NCBI RefSeq assembly: GCF_028283785.1
Contig: NZ_JAPWKB010000007.1
Location: 62,001-126,000 of the forward strand
DNA length: 64,000 nucleotides
Direction of reading: 5' to 3'
Source of the DNA: Paraburkholderia sp.
Lineage (GTDB): Bacteria > Pseudomonadota > Gammaproteobacteria > Burkholderiales > Burkholderiaceae
Position numbers and translations under genes: made by a program
Notes under the pieces: generated by a model
What the model saw: the letters and a program-made list of their open reading frames with translations, nothing else
The model's database searches: none
What the model was told of the DNA's origin: nothing
Shown here: positions 7,651 through 15,992 of the stretch, piece after piece
Position numbering within the stretch: the first letter of the stretch is position 1
Layout: each line of letters begins with the position of its first letter

Positions 7651-9349
7651 CCACGATATCGCCATCATCGGATCCGGCATTTCCGGCGCGATGCTCGCCG
7701 CCATTCTCGCGAAACACGGCGCGAACGTGATCGTCATCGATGCGGGCACGCATCCGCGTTTCGCCGTCGGCGAATCGATGGTGCCGGAAAGCGCCGTGCT
7801 GCTCGAATTGCTGGCCGAACGCTACGGCATTCCCGAACTCGCGTATCCCGGCAATATCGCGCAAATCAACCGGCACATCGGCACCTCGGCCGCGGGCGTC
7901 AAGCTCGCGTTCAGCTTCGCGTGGAATGGCTTCGGCAAGGAGCACGACCTCGCCGACGTCGTATCCACGCCGGTGCTGACGCCGGAAGCGCATCTGTTCC
8001 GCCAGGATATCGACGCGTACTACGTGGCGCTGGCCGCCCGCTTCGGCGCGACGATCAGACAGCAGGCGCGCATCCAGCAACTCGACATCGCCGATGACGG
8101 CGTGACTTTATCGCTCGCGGACGGCACCACGCTGCGCACGCGCTTCGTCGTCGATGCGGCCGGTTTTCGCGCGCCGCTCGCCGACGCGCTGAAGTTGCGC
8201 GACGACGCGCGTCCGATGCAGGCGAACACGCGCTCGCTGTTCACGCATATGGTCGGCGTCGATCTGTACGAAGACGCGATTGCGCCGGTCGAACGCCACG
8301 GCTCGCCGACCGCGTTGTCGCAAACCACGCTGCATCACATGTTCGATTGCGGCTGGTTGTGGATCATTCCGTTCAACAACCAGCCGTTCAGCACGAACCC
8401 GCTGTGCAGCGTCGGCTTGCAGTTCGACATCGGCAAACACGGTCCGGCGACGCGCGATCCGGAAGCCGAATTCCAGCAATTCCTGCTCGACCATCCGTCC
8501 ACGGCAAAGCATTTCAGGAACGCGTCGCGCGTGCGTGAATGGACCGTCGCGCCACGTCTGAATTACACGAGCCGCGAAACGGTCGGCGACCGCTATTGCC
8601 TGCTCGGACACGCGGTCGGTTTCGTCGATCCGCTGTTTTCGCGCGGCCTCGTGAACACGTTCGAATCGATCGTGCGCGTGGTGCCGACCTTGCTCGACGC
8701 GCTGAAAACCGACGTATGGCAGCGCGGCAATCTGATGTCGCTGGAACGCTATAGCCTCGAAGTCGTCCGCATCAACGACCGGCTCGTCGCGAATTCGTAC
8801 ACGGCCTTCAAGTCGTTTCCGCTGTGGAACGCGTGGTTCCGGATCTGGCTGAGCGGCAGCTATATCGGCGTGTTGCGGCTGCGCAAGATTCTCGCGGAGT
8901 ATCACAAGACACACGACGACGACGCGTTGCGCGCCGAGTTCGAAAACGCCACGTATCCGGGCCATCTGTCGATCGAAAGTCGCCGCTACGAAACGATGTT
9001 CGACACGGCGTGCGCGACGATGGAGCGCTTCGGGTCCGGCGAGATCACCGAGCGCGACACCATCGATACGCTGCACGGGCTGTATGTCGAGAACCGCGCG
9101 CATCTGCCGATCGACTTCTCGAATTTCACCAATCGCTACGTGTCGCGACCGACGGTCGAGTTTGCGAAGTCGCTGGTCGATTGGGCGAATCAGGCGCCCG
9201 ACGGTCTCGCCGCGAAGCTCGCGCGCGGGCCGAACACGAAGCCGTTCGATTTCCTCGACGCGTATCGATACGGCGACCGTCTTGCGCTTGCGTCGCGCGC
9301 CGATGCGCTGCTCGCAGCGGCGATGACGCCCGAAACCGCGATGAAGTGA
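7640..9349 (+). CDS. FAD-dependent halogenase-like oxidoreductase
   Basis: This 569-residue flavoprotein starts with the dinucleotide-binding motif GSGISG (11-16). It has the flavin halogenase hallmarks GWLWIIPF (238-245, the GWxWxIP motif) and a lysine in GVKLAFSF (Lys88) at about the position of the catalytic lysine of tryptophan halogenases. GESMVPE (44-50) matches the GESxxP element of the family. Some members with these motifs are plain monooxygenases, so halogenation is a prediction. Translation starts at ATG 7640 with GGAG at 7627-7630, overlapping the previous gene by 11 bases. A helical C-terminal region of about 200 residues follows the core. It probably modifies the carrier-bound or released product. 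No flavin reductase gene is in the operon. Confidence 0.8.
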   Translation: MTYDHDIAIIGSGISGAMLAAILAKHGANVIVIDAGTHPRFAVGESMVPESAVLLELLAERYGIPELAYPGNIAQINRHIGTSAAGVKLAFSFAWNGFGKEHDLADVVSTPVLTPEAHLFRQDIDAYYVALAARFGATIRQQARIQQLDIADDGVTLSLADGTTLRTRFVVDAAGFRAPLADALKLRDDARPMQANTRSLFTHMVGVDLYEDAIAPVERHGSPTALSQTTLHHMFDCGWLWIIPFNNQPFSTNPLCSVGLQFDIGKHGPATRDPEAEFQQFLLDHPSTAKHFRNASRVREWTVAPRLNYTSRETVGDRYCLLGHAVGFVDPLFSRGLVNTFESIVRVVPTLLDALKTDVWQRGNLMSLERYSLEVVRINDRLVANSYTAFKSFPLWNAWFRIWLSGSYIGVLRLRKILAEYHKTHDDDALRAEFENATYPGHLSIESRRYETMFDTACATMERFGSGEITERDTIDTLHGLYVENRAHLPIDFSNFTNRYVSRPTVEFAKSLVDWANQAPDGLAAKLARGPNTKPFDFLDAYRYGDRLALASRADALLAAAMTPETAMK

Positions 9350-9357
9350 GCGCCGCG

Positions 9358-10671
9358 ATGTCTTCCACTTACGACGATCTCCAGCAGCGGCGACGCGACG
9401 CGGTGGCACGCGGCGTCAATCAGGCTCACCCGATCTACGCCGCGTGCGCCGTCAACGACCGCGTCTGGGACACCGACGGCAAGCCGTACATCGACTTCAC
9501 CAGCGGCATTGCCGCGCTCAATACCGGGCACCGTCATCCGCACGTGATGGCGGCGATCGACCGGCAACTGGCGGCGTTCACGCACACCTGCTTCGCGGCG
9601 TTGCCGTACGAGCCGTACATCGCGCTGTGCGAGCGGATCAACGGCTTGATGCCGGGCGATGGCCCGATGAAAACGGCGTTGTTCACGACGGGTTCCGAAG
9701 CGGTCGAAAGCGCGCTGAAAATCGCCCGCGCGCACACGCGGCGCAGCGGCGTGATCGCATTCACCGGCGCGTATCACGGCCGCACGCTGATGACGCTCGC
9801 GTTGACTGCGAAGGTGGCGCCATACGCGAGCGCGATGGGGCTGATGCCGGGTCACGTGTATCGCGCGCGGTTTCCGGACGCACGTCACGGCGTCGACGTG
9901 GACGAGGCGATCGACAGCATCGAGCGCATTTTCCGGAGCGACGCCGCACCCGACGATATCGCCGCGATCGTGTTCGAACCGGTGCAGGGCGAAGGCGGCG
10001 CACAGGTCGCGCCGGCGTCGTTCGTGCAGCGATTGCGCGCGCTGTGCGACCGGCACGGCATCGTGCTGATCGCCGACGAAGTGCAGACCGGCGCGGCGCG
10101 AACCGGCTCGTTCTTCGCGATCGAGCAGATGGGTGCGTCGGCGGATCTGGTGGTGTTCGGAAAATCGGTGGCGGCGGGCATGCCGTTGTCGGGCGTCGTC
10201 GGGCGCGCGGCGCTGGTCGATTCGGTGGCGCCGGGCGGCCTCGGCGGGACCTTCGCCGGAAGCCCGGTCGCGTGTGCGGCGGCGCTGGCCGTGCTCGATG
10301 TGATCGAACGCGAACGGCTGGTCGAGCGCGCACGGCAGATCGGTGAAACGATGCGCGGCGCGTTGCTGTCGATGCAACGTCGCTATCCGGCGATTGCCGA
10401 CGTGCGCGGCTTAGGCGCGATGATCGGCGTGGAGTTGCAGGCGGTATGCGACGACGGAGTGAGTGGTGCCGGGAGCGCGGATCACGCGCCGGGGCGAAGC
10501 GCGGCGGAATACACGAAGGCGATCGTCGCGGCCGCGCGCGAACGCGGTCTGCTGTTGCTTGCGGGCGGGATGGACGGCAACGTGTTGCGACTTCTGCCGC
10601 CACTGACGCTGGAGCTTGCGCATCTCGAACACGGTTTGAACGTGCTCGATGCGTGCTTCGCCACGGTTTGA
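9358..10671 (+). CDS. Class III PLP-dependent aminotransferase (GabT-like)
   Basis: This 437-residue fold-type I enzyme shows the 4-aminobutyrate aminotransferase pattern: GAYHGRT (138-142 region), EPVQGEGG (207-214), ADEVQTG with Asp240 contacting the PLP ring, and the Schiff-base lysine Lys269 in VFGKSVAAGMPLSG. It should move an amino group to or from a terminal carbonyl using pyridoxal phosphate. It is the last gene of the operon, 8 bases after the flavoprotein stop, and a strong terminator follows, so it probably provides an amine for the pathway product rather than serving general GABA catabolism. An insertion around residues 362-380 (Gly/Ala/Ser-rich) is not typical of housekeeping GabT. 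Confidence 0.88.
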   Translation: MSSTYDDLQQRRRDAVARGVNQAHPIYAACAVNDRVWDTDGKPYIDFTSGIAALNTGHRHPHVMAAIDRQLAAFTHTCFAALPYEPYIALCERINGLMPGDGPMKTALFTTGSEAVESALKIARAHTRRSGVIAFTGAYHGRTLMTLALTAKVAPYASAMGLMPGHVYRARFPDARHGVDVDEAIDSIERIFRSDAAPDDIAAIVFEPVQGEGGAQVAPASFVQRLRALCDRHGIVLIADEVQTGAARTGSFFAIEQMGASADLVVFGKSVAAGMPLSGVVGRAALVDSVAPGGLGGTFAGSPVACAAALAVLDVIERERLVERARQIGETMRGALLSMQRRYPAIADVRGLGAMIGVELQAVCDDGVSGAGSADHAPGRSAAEYTKAIVAAARERGLLLLAGGMDGNVLRLLPPLTLELAHLEHGLNVLDACFATV

Positions 10672-10736
10672 CCCGTGGGCGCGAGTCGTTGCACCGAACG
10701 AAACACGGTTACGGCAAAGACGGCGCGCCGAAAAGA

Positions 10737-10771
10737 CAAAAGGCCCACGCATTGTGTGCGTGGGCCTTTTG
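10737..10771. terminator. Bidirectional intrinsic terminator
   Basis: A perfect 15-base stem (10737-10751 with 10757-10771) closes a 5-base loop. The stem is GC-rich in the middle with A-runs on the left and T-runs on the right, so it works on both strands. It ends the biosynthetic operon on the plus strand and the sspA-sspB-tRNA unit on the minus strand. Confidence 0.92.
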
Positions 10772-10779
10772 CGTACAAC

Positions 10780-10855
10780 TGGTGCCGGCTGCAGGACTCG
10801 AACCCGCCACCTCATGATTACAAGTCAAGCGCTCTACCTGATGAGCTAAGCCGGC
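10780..10855 (-). tRNA. tRNA-Thr (anticodon UGU)
   Basis: The minus strand gives a 76-base cloverleaf with a 7-base acceptor stem GCCGGCT/AGCCGGC, T-loop GTTCGAGTC, an encoded CCA end and the anticodon loop CTTGTAA, which reads ACA threonine codons. The sequence closely follows the E. coli tRNA-Thr(UGU) pattern. One U-U mismatch lies in the anticodon stem. It begins 20 bases after the sspB stop and may be processed from the sspB transcript. Confidence 0.93.
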
Positions 10856-10875
10856 AATGAGAGCGGGATTTTATC

Positions 10876-11364
10876 TCATTTCACGACTTTGAGGTGAGCT
10901 CGTCCGCCACCTTTCGAACCATCGTCATCCGGAGAGGGTTCGGTTGCGGCGGGTTCGGCGGTTTTCACCGCGACCGGCCCGGACGCCTTCACGTCGTCCT
11001 CTTCGTCCGCCGACAACGCATCGGCGCCGGAGTCATTCGCTTCGCCACCCACGGACTCGACCGGGAACGCCATACCCTGGCCGTTTTCGCGCGCGTAAAT
11101 GGCGAGCACGTTCGCGACGGGTACTTCGAGCTTGTGCGACTTGCCCGAAAAACGCGCGCTGAACTCGATCCACTCATTGCCCATCTGCAACTGGCTGGTC
11201 GCCTCGAAGCTGATGTTCAGCACAATTTCGTTGTCGCGCACGAACTGACGCGGCACGCGCGTCTGGTTATCGACCCGGACCGCGATGTGGGGCGTGTAGC
11301 CGTTATCGGTGCACCACTCGTACAGAGCGCGCAACAGATACGGCTTGGTGGAGATTTCTTGCAT
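10876..11364 (-). CDS. sspB: ClpXP protease specificity-enhancing factor SspB
   Basis: This 162-residue protein has the SspB core (KPYLLRALYEWCTDNGYTPHI, then ISFEATSQLQMGNEWIEF and FSGKSHKLEVPVANVLAIYARENGQGMAF). The core binds ssrA-tagged peptides as a dimer. A flexible acidic linker (about 110-150) and a short C-terminal tail ending LKVVK follow; in the family this tail docks on ClpX. ATG 11364 is preferred over the in-frame TTG at 11367 because GAGGA is properly spaced. The gene lies downstream of sspA, as in many proteobacteria, and upstream of tRNA-Thr. Confidence 0.95.
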   Translation of the reverse strand: MQEISTKPYLLRALYEWCTDNGYTPHIAVRVDNQTRVPRQFVRDNEIVLNISFEATSQLQMGNEWIEFSARFSGKSHKLEVPVANVLAIYARENGQGMAFPVESVGGEANDSGADALSADEEDDVKASGPVAVKTAEPAATEPSPDDDGSKGGGRAHLKVVK

Positions 11365-11389
11365 CAACTGTCCTCATGCCGGATGCGGC

Positions 11390-11421
11390 GTGGCGCGACG
11401 TCGATGCCGACGTCGCGCCAC
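11390..11421. repeat. Strong hairpin between sspA and sspB
   Basis: A perfect 14-base inverted repeat (11390-11403 with 11408-11421) surrounds a 4-base loop. No T-tract follows on either strand, so it is not a standard terminator. Its place in the 143-base gap inside the ssp unit suits a transcript-stabilising or attenuating element, comparable to REP-type hairpins. Copies elsewhere in the genome cannot be checked here. Confidence 0.6.
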
Positions 11422-11507
11422 GTTTCATCCTGAAAGCTGAAAACCAGACCGCTGCATGCGAGCCGCGCGCCTGGCACGCGACTCACACGAAACGGCAACG
11501 ACTCACA

Positions 11508-12119
11508 TCAACGGCGCATGACCTTTTCCGACGGCGTCAGTGCTTCGATGTAAGCCGGACGGCTGAAAATACGCTCGGCGTACTTCATCAACGGCGCTGC
11601 GTTCTTCGACAGTTCGATGCCGTAGTGATCCAGACGCCACAGCAGCGGCGCGATCGCGACGTCGAGCATCGAGAACTCTTCGCCCAGCATGTACTTGTTC
11701 TTCAGGAAGATCGGCGCGAGTTGCGTCAGACGATCACGGATGGCCAGACGCGCCTTCTCGTGATTCTTCTCTGCAGCCTTGCCCTTTTCGTTTTCGAGCG
11801 TGCCGACGTGCACGAACAGTTCTTTCTCGAAGTTCAACAGGAACAGGCGGGCACGCGCGCGCTGAACCGGATCGGCCGGCATCAGTTGCGGGTGCGGGAA
11901 GCGCTCGTCGATGTACTCGTTGATGATGTTCGATTCGTACAGAATCAGGTCACGTTCGACCAGGATAGGCACCTGACCGTACGGATTCATCACGGCGATG
12001 TCTTCCGGTTTGTTGAACAGATCGACGTCGCGAATCTCGAAGTCCATGCCCTTTTCGAACAACACCAGCCGGCAGCGCTGGGAGAACGGGCAAGTTGTGC
12101 CGGAATACAGAACCATCAT
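11508..12119 (-). CDS. sspA: Stringent starvation protein A (RNA polymerase-associated, GST fold)
   Basis: This 203-residue protein has a thioredoxin-like N-terminal domain beginning MMVLYSGTTCPFSQRCR and a helical GST C-terminal domain (about 85-203). The Pro-His-Pro surface loop of SspA is recognisable in ERFPHPQLMP. The protein binds RNA polymerase and modulates transcription during starvation and acid stress in other proteobacteria; it is not expected to be an active transferase. A GAGGAAA ribosome site precedes ATG 12119. It follows petC on the same strand, a Burkholderiales arrangement. Confidence 0.95.
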   Translation of the reverse strand: MMVLYSGTTCPFSQRCRLVLFEKGMDFEIRDVDLFNKPEDIAVMNPYGQVPILVERDLILYESNIINEYIDERFPHPQLMPADPVQRARARLFLLNFEKELFVHVGTLENEKGKAAEKNHEKARLAIRDRLTQLAPIFLKNKYMLGEEFSMLDVAIAPLLWRLDHYGIELSKNAAPLMKYAERIFSRPAYIEALTPSEKVMRR

Positions 12120-12158
12120 GTTTACGTTTCCTCAAAAAGCTGAAGGGCCAGCGCGCGG

Positions 12159-12180
12159 AAAAACCGTTCAGCAGGTTTTT
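12159..12180. terminator. Possible weak terminator between petC and sspA
   Basis: AAAAACC and GGTTTTT form a 7-base inverted repeat with an 8-base loop in the 94-base gap between petC and sspA. The stem is AT-rich and short, so some read-through from the bc1 genes into sspA is likely. Confidence 0.35.
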
Positions 12181-12213
12181 CCTGGCGCCGGCCCCACGCC
12201 GGTGACGGCGTGA

Positions 12214-12969
12214 TTATTTGATATCTTTCCAGTACGCGGCGTTCAATCGCCAGGCGAAAAAGCTCAGGACGCCAAGAAACAGCAGCACCCAGACGCCAAG
12301 TTGCCGGCGGGTGTTCTGCGTCGGTTCCGACATCCATGACAGGTACGACACCAGGTCGGCCACAGTAGAATCATAATCCACCGGCGACATCGTCCCCGGC
12401 GTGACCTGCTGGAAGCCCACGAATTTGTGTACCTTTTCCCCCGATTTTTCGTCGGTTTCGTCTTCGAACTTCGCGGTACGTTGCCCTTGAAGCTGCCACA
12501 GCACGTGGGGCATGCTTACATTTTCATACACCAGATTGTTCCAGCCGGTGGGCCGGGTATCGTCGCGGTAGAACGTGCGGAGATACGTGTACAGCCAATC
12601 CTTGTTGCGTGCCCGCGCCTCGACGGACAGATCCGGCGGCGCCGCGCCGAACCACGCTTTCGCGTCTTCCGGGCGCATCGACACCGACATCGTGTTGCCG
12701 ATTTTATCGGTGCTGAACAGCAGATTCGCCTGGATTTCCTTCGGCGAAATTCCGATATCGGTCAAACGGTTATAGCGCATCAGGTTCGCGCTATGGCAAT
12801 TCAGGCAGTAGTTTACAAATATTTGCGCGCCGTGCTGCAAAGAAGCGAAATTGTCCGCGTTATCGGGCGCGCGGTCGAGCGGGAAATTCTCGTCCGCGTG
12901 CGCGGGAACGGCAAGCAGCGCGAGCGCAGTCGCGCCGATCAGCGCGAGTGTCGTCAGTATTTTTCTCAT
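12214..12969 (-). CDS. petC: Cytochrome bc1 complex, cytochrome c1 subunit
   Basis: This 251-residue precursor has a cleavable signal peptide (1-25, ending PAHA), a covalent haem site CLNCH (Cys55, Cys58, His59) and a single C-terminal membrane anchor (about 224-243). It passes electrons from the Rieske protein to a soluble or membrane cytochrome c on the periplasmic side. It is the third gene of petA-petB-petC, 23 bases after petB. Confidence 0.96.
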   Translation of the reverse strand: MRKILTTLALIGATALALLAVPAHADENFPLDRAPDNADNFASLQHGAQIFVNYCLNCHSANLMRYNRLTDIGISPKEIQANLLFSTDKIGNTMSVSMRPEDAKAWFGAAPPDLSVEARARNKDWLYTYLRTFYRDDTRPTGWNNLVYENVSMPHVLWQLQGQRTAKFEDETDEKSGEKVHKFVGFQQVTPGTMSPVDYDSTVADLVSYLSWMSEPTQNTRRQLGVWVLLFLGVLSFFAWRLNAAYWKDIK

Positions 12970-12992
12970 TGTGGGGTTCTCCTGGCTCGCGA

Positions 12993-14372
12993 TTAATGGG
13001 GCTTGAACCGCACACGTTCAGGTGGCTGTTTGAACGTGCCGAGCCTTGTCCAGAACGGCATGCCGAGGAAAAATGCAAAATAGATCAGCGCGCAAACCTG
13101 CGCGATCAACGTCGCGGCGGGCGACGGCGGCTTCGTGCCGAGAAACGCCAGCGTCAGGAACGCGGCCACGAAAATGCCGTAGAACACCTTGTGGAAGAAC
13201 GGCCGGTAGCGGATGGAGCGCACCGGCGAGCGGTCGAGCCACGGCAGAAAGAACAGCGACACTACCGCGCTGCCCATCACCACCACGCCCCAGAACTTCG
13301 ACTCGGTGAACGCCATGGCGAGAATCACGAGGATCGCCGCCAACGGCAGAATGCCCTTCCATTTCCCGCGCGCGCGAATGATCGCGAACAGCCCGAGCAA
13401 GCCGATGATCACCATCAGCACGATCTTGAACGGATCGGTCGTGGCGCGCAGCATCGCGTAGAAAGCGGTGAAATACCAGACCGGGGCGATTTCAGGCGGC
13501 GTCTGCAACGGGTTCGCCGGCACGAAATTGTTCGATTCGAGGAAATAACCGCCCATTTCGGGCGCAAAAAAGACGATCGCCGAGAAAACGAACAGGAAAA
13601 TGCACACGCCCATGAAATCGTGCACCGAGTAATACGGGTGGAACGGAATGCCGTCGAGCGGAATGCCGTTCGCGTCTTTCTTCGCCTTGATTTCGATGCC
13701 GTCCGGATTGTTCGACCCGACTTCGTGCAGCGCCACCAGATGCGCGACCACCAGCCCGATCAGCACCAGCGGAATGGCGATCACGTGAAACGCGAAGAAG
13801 CGGTTCAGCGTGACGTCCGACACGACGTAATCGCCGCGAATCCACAGCGACAGATCCGGGCCGATAAACGGGATTGCCGAGAACAGGTTGACGATCACCT
13901 GCGCGCCCCAGAACGACATCTGGCCCCACGGCAGCAGATAACCGAAGAACGCTTCGGCCATCAGGCACAGGAAAATCGCGCAGCCGAAGATCCACACCAG
14001 CTCGCGCGGCTTGCGATACGACCCGTACAGCAGCCCGCGGAACATATGCAGATACACGACGACGAAGAACATCGACGCGCCGGTGGAGTGCATGTAGCGG
14101 ATCAGCCAGCCCCACGGCACTTCGCGCATGATGTACTCGACCGACGCGAACGCGAGCGTCGCGTCGGGCTTGTAGTTCATCACCAGAAAGATGCCGGTGA
14201 CGATCTGAAGCACCAGCACCAGCATCGCCAGCGAGCCGAAGAAGTACCAGAAGTTGAAGTTTTTCGGTGCGTAGTACTCGGAGACGTGTTTTTTCCACGT
14301 GGACGTCAGCGGAAAGCGACGGTCGATCCAGCCGACCAGCCCGGTCGTCTCTACTTCGTGGTCGATCGCCAT
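12993..14372 (-). CDS. petB: Cytochrome bc1 complex, cytochrome b subunit
   Basis: The 459-residue membrane protein has eight to nine membrane spans. The two pairs of haem-ligating histidines are in the spans containing MHSTGASMFFVVVYLHMF and HVIAIPLVLIGLVVAHL. The quinol-oxidation motif is PVWY instead of the classical PEWY, a variant known from proteobacterial complexes. It forms the quinol oxidation and reduction sites. The start ATG overlaps the Rieske gene stop (ATGA at 14369-14372), so translation is coupled. Confidence 0.97.
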   Translation of the reverse strand: MAIDHEVETTGLVGWIDRRFPLTSTWKKHVSEYYAPKNFNFWYFFGSLAMLVLVLQIVTGIFLVMNYKPDATLAFASVEYIMREVPWGWLIRYMHSTGASMFFVVVYLHMFRGLLYGSYRKPRELVWIFGCAIFLCLMAEAFFGYLLPWGQMSFWGAQVIVNLFSAIPFIGPDLSLWIRGDYVVSDVTLNRFFAFHVIAIPLVLIGLVVAHLVALHEVGSNNPDGIEIKAKKDANGIPLDGIPFHPYYSVHDFMGVCIFLFVFSAIVFFAPEMGGYFLESNNFVPANPLQTPPEIAPVWYFTAFYAMLRATTDPFKIVLMVIIGLLGLFAIIRARGKWKGILPLAAILVILAMAFTESKFWGVVVMGSAVVSLFFLPWLDRSPVRSIRYRPFFHKVFYGIFVAAFLTLAFLGTKPPSPAATLIAQVCALIYFAFFLGMPFWTRLGTFKQPPERVRFKPH

Positions 14373-14992
14373 CAGGCTTCTCCTTTCTCGTCTTTACCAA
14401 TGACGAGCTGGGTCGCCGACGTGAAAATGTAAGGCGGGATATCGAGATTTTGCGGCGCGGGTTTGTTCTTGAACACGCGACCGGCCATGTCGTAGGTCGA
14501 GCCGTGGCACGGACATAGAAAGCCGCCGGGCCAGTCGTCGGGCAGATTGGGCTGTGCGCCTTCCTGGAAGCGCGGCGTCGGCGTGCAGCCCAGATGCGTG
14601 CACACCGCGACGGCGACCAGCAGGTTCTTGTGATCGGCGCGCGAACGGAATTCGTTGTTGCAGTATTCCGGCAGCGGCATCGTGAACGTCTTCTTGCTGT
14701 CGGGGTCGGCGACTTCGCCGTCCGCCTTCTTGACGTCGGCCAGCATCTTTTCAGTGCGGTTGATGATCCACACCGGCTTGCCGCGCCACGCGACCGTCAT
14801 CATGTCGCCCGGCTTCAACGAACTGATATCCACTTCGACGGGCGCGCCCGCCGCTTTGGCTTTCTCGGATGGTGCAAACGAACTTACAAAGGGTACGACA
14901 GTGGCCACGCCTCCGATGCCACCTGCTACGGTCGTCGCGATCAGCCAGGTACGCCGGCTTCCATCGACGAGCACCTCTTCTTTGTCTCGCAT
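14372..14992 (-). CDS. petA: Cytochrome bc1 complex, Rieske iron-sulfur subunit
   Basis: The 206-residue protein has an N-terminal membrane anchor preceded by SRRTWL, a Tat-like twin-arginine signal fitting export of a folded [2Fe-2S] protein by the Tat system encoded at 17-19 kb. The cluster ligands are in CTHLGC and CPCHGS. It carries electrons from quinol to cytochrome c1. ATG 14992 is preferred; an upstream GTG at 15004 adds four residues. It is the first gene of the pet operon; the 232 bases upstream to the Nif3-family gene, AT-rich at 15085-15180, must hold its promoter, but I cannot assign clear -35/-10 boxes. Confidence 0.96.
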   Translation of the reverse strand: MRDKEEVLVDGSRRTWLIATTVAGGIGGVATVVPFVSSFAPSEKAKAAGAPVEVDISSLKPGDMMTVAWRGKPVWIINRTEKMLADVKKADGEVADPDSKKTFTMPLPEYCNNEFRSRADHKNLLVAVAVCTHLGCTPTPRFQEGAQPNLPDDWPGGFLCPCHGSTYDMAGRVFKNKPAPQNLDIPPYIFTSATQLVIGKDEKGEA

Positions 14993-15224
14993 CACACGCC
15001 CCACTTCTGAGTTGGATTTTCCTTCACGTCGTCTCTACCGCTGCTAGTTTGCTCGAATGGAGTTGGCATTTACAAGGCCCGAATACTAAAAAGCGTTCGA
15101 AGTCATTGATAAATCAGGGTTTCCCCGCACCACGCGCAAACTATTCGTGCTCTTCTATTAAGTGTTCTCTTCGGATTAAGCGGTGACTATTGGTATTTCC
15201 GAGCGGCGGTTTGAGTATGCGTTT

Positions 15225-15971
15225 TCAAACCGGATTGTGAATATCGATAAATACGTGTTCGAGGTTGAAGTGCTCGGACAGATGCGTGCCCAACGCCTGC
15301 ACGCCGTAGCGTTCGGTGGCGTGATGGCCGGCCGCGATAAACGCGACGCCGCTCTCCTCGGCGGTATGCAGATTGTGCTCGGAGACTTCGCCGGTCAGAT
15401 AGACGTCGGCGCCGGCGTCGATTGCCGCGTCGAAGTAGTTCTGCGCGCCGCCGGTGCACCACGCGATCCGGCGCAGCTCGATGTCGGTGTCGCCGAGTAC
15501 GAGCGGCGTGCGGCCGAGCGTCTGTTCGACCTGCGCGATGAAGTGGGCGAGCGAAACCGGCGTTTGCAGCACGCTCATCCAGCCGAGATCGTTATCGCCG
15601 AAACGGGTGTCGCCGCTCAGTCCGAGCTTCGCACCGAGTTGCGCGTTGTTGCCGTACTCGGAATGGTCGTCGAGCGGCAGGTGATACGCGAACAGATTCA
15701 GATCGTTCGACAGCAGCGTCTTGAGACGTGCGTATTTGCGGCCGGTGATCTGCGGTGCTTCGTTGCGCCAGAAGTAGCCGTGATGCACGAGCACGGCATC
15801 CGCGCCCCACTCCAGCGCCGCTTCCAGAAAAGCCAGCGATGCCGTCACGCCGGTCGCGATCTTGTTGACGCGGCGGCGCCCTTCAACCTGCAAACCGTTC
15901 GGACAGTAGTCCTTGAACCTGGCGGTTTGCAGAAGATTGTTCAAGTACAATTCAAGTTCGATCCGATCCAT
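15225..15971 (-). CDS. Nif3-like dinuclear metal center hexameric protein
   Basis: This 248-residue protein matches the Nif3/YbgI family: VHHGYFW and [18 protein letters not shown] near the N-terminal half supply metal-binding His/Asp residues, and [14 protein letters not shown] near the C-terminus completes the di-metal site. Members form toroidal hexamers and some are annotated as GTP cyclohydrolase type 2, but the physiological role is unresolved. The ATG has an AGAGG ribosome site. The gene is divergent from the protease gene with only 21 bases between the two start codons. Confidence 0.92.
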   Translation of the reverse strand: MDRIELELYLNNLLQTARFKDYCPNGLQVEGRRRVNKIATGVTASLAFLEAALEWGADAVLVHHGYFWRNEAPQITGRKYARLKTLLSNDLNLFAYHLPLDDHSEYGNNAQLGAKLGLSGDTRFGDNDLGWMSVLQTPVSLAHFIAQVEQTLGRTPLVLGDTDIELRRIAWCTGGAQNYFDAAIDAGADVYLTGEVSEHNLHTAEESGVAFIAAGHHATERYGVQALGTHLSEHFNLEHVFIDIHNPV

Positions 15972-15992
15972 GTAGACCTCTAATCTCTTCAG

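Noticed and set aside
8108..9409. 433-codon open frame on the minus strand opposite the flavoenzyme gene
   Set aside because: Arg/Glu/Val-rich shadow without start signal; the plus-strand frame has FAD and halogenase motifs.
12948..14432. 494-codon open frame on the plus strand opposite petB
   Set aside because: The product is almost entirely Arg, His, Glu and Gln, as expected from the complement of a hydrophobic membrane protein gene in GC-rich DNA. petB on the other strand is certain.
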